From NCBI GenBank assembly GCA_035654355.1, contig DASRXC010000162.1, forward strand, positions 1 to 5,485: a DNA stretch of 5,485 bases, in the 5' to 3' direction. The DNA is from JAFAHD01 sp035654355. Its GTDB lineage: Bacteria; Vulcanimicrobiota; Vulcanimicrobiia; Eremiobacterales; Eremiobacteraceae. Below are positions 1 through 4,918 of the stretch, in pieces. How positions within the stretch are numbered: position 1 is the stretch's first letter; every line of letters begins with the position of its first letter. The notes beneath the pieces are model-generated. The model made no database searches and was not told the DNA's origin. It saw only the letters and a program-made list of their open reading frames with translations. The translations under genes and the position numbers were made by a program.

Positions 1-553
1 CGTTGATCGCTTTGGTGACTGAGACGAGCGCCGGCAGCGGCGCACGCACGCGAACGAATCCACTCTCAGTCTCGCGCTGCGCGTCGATCGAGCTGTCAGC
101 GATCGCCAGCTTCTTCACATAGGTGACGCACGGCACCCCGAGATGCTCCGCGATGGCGGCCGGTACGACGCTGCAGATGGCATCGGTGCTCTGCGTGCCG
201 GACAGGATAAGATCAAAGCCGATATGTTTGAGGGCTTGCGCGAGCGCATAGGCGGTCGCCATGGTGTCGCTGCCGCCTATGGCGTCGTCGGAGATCAAGA
301 CCGCGTTGTCGGCGCCCATGCCGAGCGCCTTGCGCACGACGTCGGTTGCGCTGGGCGGCGCCATCGTCAGGATCGTGACGGTCGTGTCCGCCCCTTGTGC
401 CTCTTTGATGCGCAGCGCCTCCTCGATCGCGTACTCGTCGAACGGATTCAGCACGTTCTCGATCGAGGTGCGGTTCAAACGCTTCGTGACCGGATCGAAC
501 GTTTTCTCAGCGTTCGTGTCCGGCACTTGTTTGACGGTGACGACGATCTTCAA
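1..553 (-). CDS. etfB: Electron-transfer flavoprotein beta subunit, N-terminal part (runs off left edge)
   Basis: EtfB pairs with EtfA to form a soluble flavoprotein that collects electrons from acyl-CoA and related dehydrogenases and passes them to the quinone pool. The 184 visible residues begin MKIVVTVKQVPDT, the usual EtfB N-terminus. They continue with NPFDEYAIEEALRIKE, TVTILTMAPP, RKALGMGADNAVLISD and FDLILSGTQSTDA, all hallmark EtfB blocks around the AMP/FAD-binding fold, and end at PLPALVSVTKAIN. The family is about 250-265 residues, so roughly 70-80 lie beyond the edge. The start is TTG at 553-551: an in-frame TAA lies about 27 codons upstream with no ATG or GTG between, and a GGAG (564-567) sits 10 nt before the TTG. 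The gene points away from the window, so etfA may follow outside it. The family call is secure; electron donors cannot be told. Confidence 0.95.
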   Translation of the reverse strand, partial: MKIVVTVKQVPDTNAEKTFDPVTKRLNRTSIENVLNPFDEYAIEEALRIKEAQGADTTVTILTMAPPSATDVVRKALGMGADNAVLISDDAIGGSDTMATAYALAQALKHIGFDLILSGTQSTDAICSVVPAAIAEHLGVPCVTYVKKLAIADSSIDAQRETESGFVRVRAPLPALVSVTKAIN

Positions 554-563
554 ATCGGATGGG

Positions 564-567
564 CTCC
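564..567 (-). promoter_or_regulatory. Ribosome binding site supporting the TTG start of etfB
   Basis: On the minus strand this reads GGAG, 10 nt upstream of the TTG at 553-551. It matters because no ATG or GTG is available in frame between the upstream stop codon and the conserved KIVVTVKQVP segment, so it decides the start. Confidence 0.6.
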
Positions 568-602
568 AGAACGAAGGCGACCTCGCGGTCGCCGCTGTCG
601 CG

Positions 603-622
603 GCGCGATTGACAAATCGCGC
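603..622. repeat. Perfect 8-bp inverted repeat upstream of etfB
   Basis: GCGCGATT (603-610), a 4-base spacer GACA, then AATCGCGC (615-622) form a perfect dyad. It lies 50-69 bases before the etfB start codon and directly downstream of the AT-rich candidate -10 box. It could be a repressor operator placed at the transcription start or a hairpin in the etfB leader. The flanking bases do not extend the symmetry. No regulator is encoded in the window, so its role is inferred only from position. Confidence 0.45.
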
Positions 623-628
623 TCGGAT

Positions 629-634
629 ATATTA
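629..634 (-). promoter_or_regulatory. Candidate -10 element for etfB
   Basis: The minus strand reads TAATAT inside the run TTAATATAT, an AT-rich island in otherwise GC-rich DNA. Transcription would start near 622, at the edge of the inverted repeat. No good TTGACA-like -35 is seen at 16-19 bp (the bases there read roughly AGAAAA), so this may be a weak, activated or alternative-sigma promoter. Confidence 0.35.
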
Positions 635-774
635 AGGACGGAACAGGCGTCTTTTCTCGGCGCGGCGGCCTCGAACCCTCCCGCAGCGCGGCGTGAACGA
701 GCGCCACAACAGCGCGCGTTGCGTGATTTCGCAAACGCGTACGAAGCCGTCTCCTACTTTCGTCGGCGGCGCAT

Positions 775-790
775 GGGACGGCGGCGTCCC
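775..790 (-). terminator. Hairpin downstream of the five-gene unit, possible terminator
   Basis: GGGACG (775-780), loop GCGG, CGTCCC (785-790) is a perfect GC-rich 6-bp stem that begins 23 bases after the TAA of the hydrolase-fold gene. There is no U-tract on the minus-strand transcript, so it is not a classic intrinsic terminator. It could be a U-less terminator or a 3' end stabiliser. The rest of the 554-813 gap shows no convincing gene. Confidence 0.3.
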
Positions 791-813
791 TGGGCCTCTG
801 ACGCGGCGATCGG

Positions 814-2109
814 TTACTTGGGCAGGGTGCTTAAGAAAGCCCGAAGGTCTTGATTGAACAAATCGGGTTGATCGAGCATCACGAAGTCCTTCGAGTTGTC
901 GATCGTCAGCACCGTGAGTGTTCGAGCGCCGGGATACTGCGAGACGTAGTAGTCATGGATCGCCTGGTCGAGCTGGGCCGGCTGCAGCGCGCGAAGCTGG
1001 TCGTTCATGTAGGGCGCCTGCTGGGAAACGGGCGCGATCACCAGCAACGGCTTGTCGATCTTTGCTAGGTTCGGCCGCAGGTCTTCCATCGACATCTCGC
1101 TCATCGCGCCGGCCAGCGTCGTGCGATCGCTGCGCAGCGAGTGGTCAGCGACTTCGCCGGCGCGCGCCGGATCGGTCACCAGCGTCGCGATGGTCGACCG
1201 CGTTTGGTCTTGGTAGATCCAATCTGGAGCCGAGGCTATGGCGTCCGAGAACGACGCGATTTTCTGCGCGCGGTCCTGCGGCGTCTGTCCTACCGCAAGA
1301 GGTGGGAAGTAGGGCGTCTCGTCGACGATCACGGCGCCGCCGAACGCGTCTGGATGTTCTTCTATCAGCCGGATGGCGATGTGCCCGCCGAAACCGTGCC
1401 CGATGAGAACCGGCTGCTTCAAATTCTCTTGCGACACCAAATGCATCACAGCCGTGTCGGCTTGCGCGACATACGGAGGCGGCGACGCCGGCGCGCCGTC
1501 AAACCCGGACATCGTCGCGGCGTAGACGGCGTGATCGTTGGAGAACGCACCGATCGTGCTTTGCCACTCCCACGATCCCATCGACAAGCTCGGAATAAGG
1601 ATGAGCGCCGGACCCGGGGCGTTTTGTGCGCCATACATATCGAAGCGCATGTTGCCGATCGAAATGGTTTTCGCCGGCGCGGTGACTTGGGTTTGCGCAA
1701 GCGCTATGCCGCTCTGGTCTTTGCTGAAAATGCCTGAGCACAGCGTAAGGCCGCCGAGTCCGATGATCGCAGCCGATAACGCGAATGCTCGCACAAAGCT
1801 CGGGTGCCGCGACCGAGGAGCCCACCAGCGGAACGCAGCGAAAGCTCCGAAAACCACGAGGATGTCGATCAGGACGATCACGAGCTTTAGTGGACCCGGC
1901 AAGTGGCCGCTGCCGAAGATGGAGCTAAAGGCGAGCCCAAGCGCCGCAAAGGTGAGCACCAGGCCGACGACGCCGCCAACAAGACACCCGGCGATGCCAT
2001 AGACGCTGCTGTCGACGGCGACCGGCGATGTTTGCTGTCCGCAGTTCGGGCAGGTTTGTGCCGTCGCGGATGGGTCTAGTGGGCCGCCGCAGTTCGCGCA
2101 ACGTGTGAT
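814..2109 (-). CDS. Membrane-anchored zinc-ribbon protein with degenerate alpha/beta-hydrolase domain
   Basis: The proposed product is 431 aa, read from an ATC codon. Residues 4-23 form a zinc ribbon (CANC...CPNC). About 36-64, 75-94 and 107-125 are hydrophobic membrane segments. From about 150 to the end lies an alpha/beta-hydrolase fold: LILIPSLSMGSWEW, VYAATMSGFDGAPA, VLIGHGFGGHIAIRL, DLRPNLAKIDKPLLVI and DFVMLDQPDLFNQDLRAFL. The elbow normally reads GHSxGG; here residue 239 is Gly (codon 1393-1395). Relatives have HFxMLDQP near the C-terminus; here residue 408 is Asp (codon 886-888). Without nucleophile and His, ordinary Ser-hydrolase catalysis is unlikely, so a binding or scaffolding role is inferred. 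A GTG at 1959 would give 381 aa but would remove the ribbon and cut into the first membrane helix, and it has no Shine-Dalgarno. Last gene of the unit, overlapping the Lgt-like gene by 34 bp. Confidence 0.8.
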   Translation of the reverse strand: MTRCANCGGPLDPSATAQTCPNCGQQTSPVAVDSSVYGIAGCLVGGVVGLVLTFAALGLAFSSIFGSGHLPGPLKLVIVLIDILVVFGAFAAFRWWAPRSRHPSFVRAFALSAAIIGLGGLTLCSGIFSKDQSGIALAQTQVTAPAKTISIGNMRFDMYGAQNAPGPALILIPSLSMGSWEWQSTIGAFSNDHAVYAATMSGFDGAPASPPPYVAQADTAVMHLVSQENLKQPVLIGHGFGGHIAIRLIEEHPDAFGGAVIVDETPYFPPLAVGQTPQDRAQKIASFSDAIASAPDWIYQDQTRSTIATLVTDPARAGEVADHSLRSDRTTLAGAMSEMSMEDLRPNLAKIDKPLLVIAPVSQQAPYMNDQLRALQPAQLDQAIHDYYVSQYPGARTLTVLTIDNSKDFVMLDQPDLFNQDLRAFLSTLPK

Positions 2110-2765
2110 GGCGCGGTCTCCTTTATGACGAGCTCTACCATTTTATACCCGAAGAACAATAGGCCCGCGGCGCACGCGTACTGCGCAAGCGTGAGGCCCG
2201 CAAATAACGCCGAACCTTCACGGAAGAATTCGATGCCGAAGCGCGCGCAACAGAACAACACACCTTGGATGTAGAACAGCGCATTCTCGGGCAACGGTTT
2301 CCTATGCAGCTGCCAGAGCACGATGAAGATGCCGGTCGCAGCGAGCGCAAGATAGGCTTGCGTTGGATGACGATACGCGCCGTGTTCATAGATCGCCCAA
2401 GGGAGGTGGGCCGCGATTTTGCCGTAGCAGCATTCCCCGAAAAAGCATCCCCAGCGCCCGACGGCCTCGCCGGCCGCGAGGGCCATCGCGAACAGATCGC
2501 CCGTGGGCCGTACGATCCCGAGACAGCGTTTGGTGAGAACGACTGCGACGTATCCGCAAATGACGCCGCCGAGCAGTGTCTTCCCCGGGGACCCGGTGAC
2601 GATGAGTTGCGTGATGTTCGCACCGGCAAGCCCGCCGATCAGGCCCGCGCCCATAAGCGTCCAGACGCCGGTGGTCGCGATGCCGCGCCGGCGCGCCATG
2701 TATCCAAACGCTGCCAGCGCCGCGAGATACCCGAGACCGTAGCACAGAGCCGAGAGCAACATCAT
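2076..2765 (-). CDS. Lgt-like (prolipoprotein diacylglyceryl transferase family) membrane protein
   Basis: Lgt moves diacylglyceryl from phosphatidylglycerol to the lipobox cysteine of prolipoproteins. This 229-aa polytopic protein carries the family signature GRWGCFFGECCYG (103-115), LPWAIY (121-126), RHPTQAY (132-138) and RFGIEFFRE (175-183). It differs from true Lgt. It is shorter (E. coli Lgt is about 290 aa), the GRxGNF Asn is Cys, and the HGG motif region reads GKTLLGGVICG (61-71) with no His. The Arg and Glu of the C-terminal RxxxEFFR motif are kept. It is therefore an Lgt-fold paralogue with unproven substrate, not the housekeeping gene. Two ATGs stand in tandem (2765, 2762) behind AAGGA, and the gene starts 13 bp after the zinc-ribbon gene. 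The last 10 residues (SHVARTAAAH) read through the start region of the next gene and may be a recent extension. Confidence 0.8.
   Translation of the reverse strand: MMLLSALCYGLGYLAALAAFGYMARRRGIATTGVWTLMGAGLIGGLAGANITQLIVTGSPGKTLLGGVICGYVAVVLTKRCLGIVRPTGDLFAMALAAGEAVGRWGCFFGECCYGKIAAHLPWAIYEHGAYRHPTQAYLALAATGIFIVLWQLHRKPLPENALFYIQGVLFCCARFGIEFFREGSALFAGLTLAQYACAAGLLFFGYKMVELVIKETAPSHVARTAAAH
2118..2124 (-). promoter_or_regulatory. Ribosome binding site pointing to an ATC start
   Basis: The minus strand reads AAAGGAG here, a near-perfect Shine-Dalgarno inside the 3' end of the Lgt-like gene. Eight bases further (2109-2107) stands ATC, in frame with the zinc-ribbon and hydrolase reading frame. 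From the upstream in-frame TAA to the first ribbon cysteine that frame has no ATG, GTG, TTG or CTG, so the site marks ATC as the likely initiation codon, or marks a lost ATG. Confidence 0.65.
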
Positions 2766-2770
2766 CGCTA

Positions 2771-2777
2771 TTTCCTT
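2771..2777 (-). promoter_or_regulatory. Ribosome binding site of the Lgt-like gene
   Basis: The minus strand reads AAGGAAA in the 13-bp gap between the zinc-ribbon stop (2779-2781) and the ATG at 2765. The GGA core is 7 bases from the first ATG, which favours the first of the two tandem ATGs. Confidence 0.65.
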
Positions 2778-2778
2778 C

Positions 2779-3045
2779 TCAGTGCCAGTTATTCGAAAGG
2801 CCGCTGCATATCGCGAGCATGCCGAAGAACAGCGCGGCTGACAGAAGTACCGCGCACCCGACGAGCGAGCCGAGAACGGTGATCCACGTCCGATTGCGCC
2901 GAGTGATGTAGCGCTGCCGTTCGGCCGACAGATTTAACGCGCCGCAATTAGGGCACAGCGACGCGCTTGTAGGCACGGGTTGCCCGCAATTCTCGCATCG
3001 TGAAGTGTTTGGCGGGGCCGGAACTGGCGGCGGTCCTTCAGCCAC
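2779..3045 (-). CDS. Small zinc-ribbon protein with one C-terminal membrane helix
   Basis: The product is 88 aa. A Pro-rich start (PPPVPAPP) is followed by a zinc ribbon with Cys at 17, 20, 31 and 34 (RCENCGQ...CPNCG), a basic linker (RQRYITRRNR, 44-53) and a single hydrophobic helix at about 54-79. The basic side suggests the ribbon faces the cytoplasm. It starts with GTG, whose GTGGCTGA overlaps the stop of the upstream gene by 8 bp, so translation is probably coupled; no clear Shine-Dalgarno is seen. The ribbon resembles the one heading the hydrolase-fold protein two genes downstream, so the two may be related modules binding a common partner. Such double-CxxC ribbons are common in bacterial membrane proteins and do not by themselves reveal function. 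The gene is clear; the role is unknown. Confidence 0.8.
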   Translation of the reverse strand: MAEGPPPVPAPPNTSRCENCGQPVPTSASLCPNCGALNLSAERQRYITRRNRTWITVLGSLVGCAVLLSAALFFGMLAICSGLSNNWH

Positions 3046-3310
3046 GGAAAAACAACCAATAGACCTGGAACGCGGTGATGCCGGCCATCGCGACGATCAC
3101 CCATGGTGGTTTCACGAAACACCGCCACTCGCGCACCCCTGACGCCAGCGCATAGAGATACAAACCGGTCGCGATCCCAGCGGTCGCGAGCAACGTGTAT
3201 TTTTGGAACAGCAACGCGAGAAACGCTGCTTTGCAGAACGTGAATGCCCAGCCCTCGACCATCTCGCCGCGCTGGCGGCGGGCGTCAGCAGCCGGATTGT
3301 CAACCGCCAT
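3038..3310 (-). CDS. Small membrane protein of unknown function, 90 aa
   Basis: I do not recognise the family. A short polar N-terminus (MAVDNPAADARRQRGEMVEG) is followed by hydrophobic stretches at about 22-35, 38-57 and 70-88, giving two or three membrane helices. A charged loop (REWRCFVKPP) separates the last two, and the C-terminus ends WLFFRG. The start chosen is ATG at 3310-3308; a longer frame reaches 3436, but its extra part is Arg/Cys-rich and lies in the radical SAM coding region. GGAGG stands 12 nt before the ATG, a little far. The gene overlaps the radical SAM stop by 11 bp and the zinc-ribbon start by 8 bp, so it is probably translated as part of the same unit. A membrane partner for the neighbouring enzymes is plausible but inferred from position only. 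Confidence 0.75.
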   Translation of the reverse strand: MAVDNPAADARRQRGEMVEGWAFTFCKAAFLALLFQKYTLLATAGIATGLYLYALASGVREWRCFVKPPWVIVAMAGITAFQVYWLFFRG

Positions 3311-4826
3311 GGTACATCGCAACCTCCGCTCGCGTGGTCGCTCCCTCAAGAGCTTTGGCGCGCACTTTCGGGAAGAGCCGTGCCGCGCAAAACGGCATGC
3401 GCACCGGATCGTTTCCGGCGCTGCCGACATGCACACAGCATTGTTCGAGTCGCTCCGTGATCAGCGTATCAGCATCCATGAAATGCTTGATCGTGATGCG
3501 TTTGACGCGGTTGCCAACGAATTCGTGGGCAGCGTCTTTGCGAAACGCGGCGTTGATCAGGCCGGCCACGCCGCCGAAATCGCAGGCCGAGCACAGCGTG
3601 GATAAATGCTTGACCAGCTCAGGACGCGAGAGTGTCATGGACTCGGACATCAGACCACCGAGTGCATCGCGCACGATCGCGAGTGTGTCGGCAAACGCGA
3701 TCGTATTGCCGACGACGCCGAGATTGCGCTGGAGCATGTCGTGTCCGACCAGCCCGGCCAGGCTGCGGTACGCGCCATCGTTCCCTTTGAGCATGTAACC
3801 AATCGCACAGCAGTCAGGGTGACTGCACGGCAACGCGATGAGGTCCATCGCCTTGACGCGTTCGCACTGCTCTTCGATGCGCCGCAAAACGCCGGTCGTC
3901 GTCACGCGATCCATCGCATCGAACCGTGGGGCGCGGCCCGAGCCGAACACCGGTTGAAACATCACGCCGCCGACAAACGGCGTGTCCAAAGCGGTGTCGA
4001 GCACTTCGCCAATCAGGTCCTGGTTCTCGCGCGTCACAACCATCACGAGTGTCGTGAAGACTGACGCAGCAGACAGCTTGGCGAGGACGCGCTCTTTCAC
4101 CGCTCGCAGATCCTGGCCGCGCAGTTCCAGATGCGTTTGTGCGCGCTGGCCGTCGTATTGAAGATATACCTCGACGCGCTTGCGTTGCTCGTGCAAGAAC
4201 TCCACAAGCCGGTTGTCGCTTGACAGCCGAATGCCGTTGGTGTTGAGCAGGATGCGCGTCACCGGCAATGCCGCGAGTTCGCGCAAGATGTCGACGATCT
4301 GCGGATGGACGGTCGGCTCACCGCCGCTGATCATGACGACGTCGAGCCGCCCCGACTCGCGCTCGATCGCGGTGCGCACCGCTCGCACCACATTCTCGAG
4401 AGGCGTGTACTGCGTTTGTTTCGGGCCTGACTCCGCGTAGCAGGCCGGACACGACAGGTTGCACTGCGAGGTGATGTCGAGCAAGTAGATGCACGTGTGC
4501 TGGAGATGCGCTGGTCCGAGCCCGTGCTCGTAGCCGGTCGGCAGCGGATAGATGTCGCTCGTGTCGGGGTTGATGATCTTGGTCGGCACGCGCCATTGCT
4601 GCAGGTAGCGCCAAAGCTCGAAGTCTTCTTCGTACAGCGACCAGACTTCACCATGACCGCGACGGCAGTACCGGCGCAGTAAGACCTTGCCATCGCGCGC
4701 GACAAGATGACCGTCGGCGATGTCCACCGGCCACTGCGGATCGAACGATGGATCGTCCGAAAAGCAGCGCGGACATACGGCGCGCACGCTTTTCAAAACG
4801 GTGTAGTCATTGATGGCGAGCGCCAT
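3300..4826 (-). CDS. Cys-rich radical SAM enzyme, COG1964 / MJ0619 (Tes)-like family
   Basis: From the ATG at 4826 the product is 508 aa. It has CPRC (18-21), YC..GHG (53-59), then the radical SAM core: CNLSCPACY with Cys 122, 126 and 129 for the SAM-binding [4Fe-4S] cluster, ISGGEP (166-171) and LLNTNG (193-198). More Cys follow: CSHPDCC (334-340), CSAC (412-415), CC (463-464) and PFC (480) after KHFMDADT. This order, including the final HFMD...C.VH...PFC block, is typical of MJ0619-like proteins. That archaeal member was first tied to pterin methylation and later shown to join lipid chains in tetraethers (Tes). The extra Cys should hold auxiliary iron-sulfur or mononuclear iron sites. A GTG at 4913 would add 29 Arg/Pro-rich residues but leave only 5 bp to the divergent gene, so 4826 is preferred, although neither start has a Shine-Dalgarno. 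It is the first gene of the unit; the substrate is unknown. Confidence 0.85.
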   Translation of the reverse strand: MALAINDYTVLKSVRAVCPRCFSDDPSFDPQWPVDIADGHLVARDGKVLLRRYCRRGHGEVWSLYEEDFELWRYLQQWRVPTKIINPDTSDIYPLPTGYEHGLGPAHLQHTCIYLLDITSQCNLSCPACYAESGPKQTQYTPLENVVRAVRTAIERESGRLDVVMISGGEPTVHPQIVDILRELAALPVTRILLNTNGIRLSSDNRLVEFLHEQRKRVEVYLQYDGQRAQTHLELRGQDLRAVKERVLAKLSAASVFTTLVMVVTRENQDLIGEVLDTALDTPFVGGVMFQPVFGSGRAPRFDAMDRVTTTGVLRRIEEQCERVKAMDLIALPCSHPDCCAIGYMLKGNDGAYRSLAGLVGHDMLQRNLGVVGNTIAFADTLAIVRDALGGLMSESMTLSRPELVKHLSTLCSACDFGGVAGLINAAFRKDAAHEFVGNRVKRITIKHFMDADTLITERLEQCCVHVGSAGNDPVRMPFCAARLFPKVRAKALEGATTRAEVAMYHGG

Positions 4827-4918
4827 GTCGAACGGTCTTGGCGCATGCGCGCGCGGCGGCCTGTTGACGTACCGCGCCTCCGACAGGGTGAGGCTTCCGC
4901 GCCTTGAATGCACCCGCG
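4827..4918. promoter_or_regulatory. Divergent promoter region between radical SAM and FAD oxidoreductase genes
   Basis: This 92-bp stretch separates the two divergent starts and should hold both promoters. It contains the perfect 10-bp palindrome GCGCATGCGC (4841-4850). It also has TTGACG (4863-4868) as a possible plus-strand -35, but no good -10 lies 16-18 bp downstream. GTGAGG (4888-4893) could serve a plus-strand TTG start at 4904. No promoter can be placed with confidence. If the radical SAM gene instead starts at 4913, most of this region is coding. Confidence 0.4.
4841..4850. repeat. Perfect palindrome in the divergent region
   Basis: GCGCATGCGC is its own reverse complement and sits 14 bp upstream of the preferred radical SAM start. 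It is a possible operator for one or both divergent units. Short GC palindromes arise by chance in DNA of this composition, so the call is weak. Confidence 0.25.

Noticed and set aside
507..734. Minus-strand 75-codon frame upstream of and overlapping etfB, a possible leader gene
   Set aside because: It overlaps the etfB start in another frame, covers the promoter-like region and dyad, and has low-complexity Arg-rich sequence.
143..853. Long plus-strand open frame of 236 codons opposite etfB and the gap
   Set aside because: It is Arg/Asp-rich, resembles no protein family, and runs antisense to the unmistakable etfB; it is a by-product of high GC.
1141..1737. Plus-strand open frame of 198 codons inside the hydrolase-fold gene
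   Set aside because: Arg-rich composition with no domain features; the opposite strand encodes a clear hydrolase fold.
814..1959. Starting the hydrolase-fold protein at GTG 1959
   Set aside because: There is no Shine-Dalgarno there, it begins within a hydrophobic segment, and it discards an in-frame zinc ribbon that matches the one in a neighbouring gene.
2076..2765. Calling the transferase the housekeeping lgt
   Set aside because: It is short and lacks the His and Asn of canonical Lgt, so only a family-level name is justified.
2265..2882. Plus-strand open frame of 205 codons across the Lgt-like and zinc-ribbon genes
   Set aside because: It spans two minus-strand genes, has no recognisable motif and lacks a convincing ribosome binding site.
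3038..3436. Longer 132-aa version of the small membrane protein
   Set aside because: The additional 42 residues are Arg/Cys-rich and read through conserved radical SAM C-terminal coding sequence; the ATG at 3310 fits the overlap pattern.
4813..4826. Near-palindrome ATGGCGAGCGCCAT at the radical SAM start
   Set aside because: It is produced by the codons for Met-Ala-Leu-Ala-Ile and is probably incidental.
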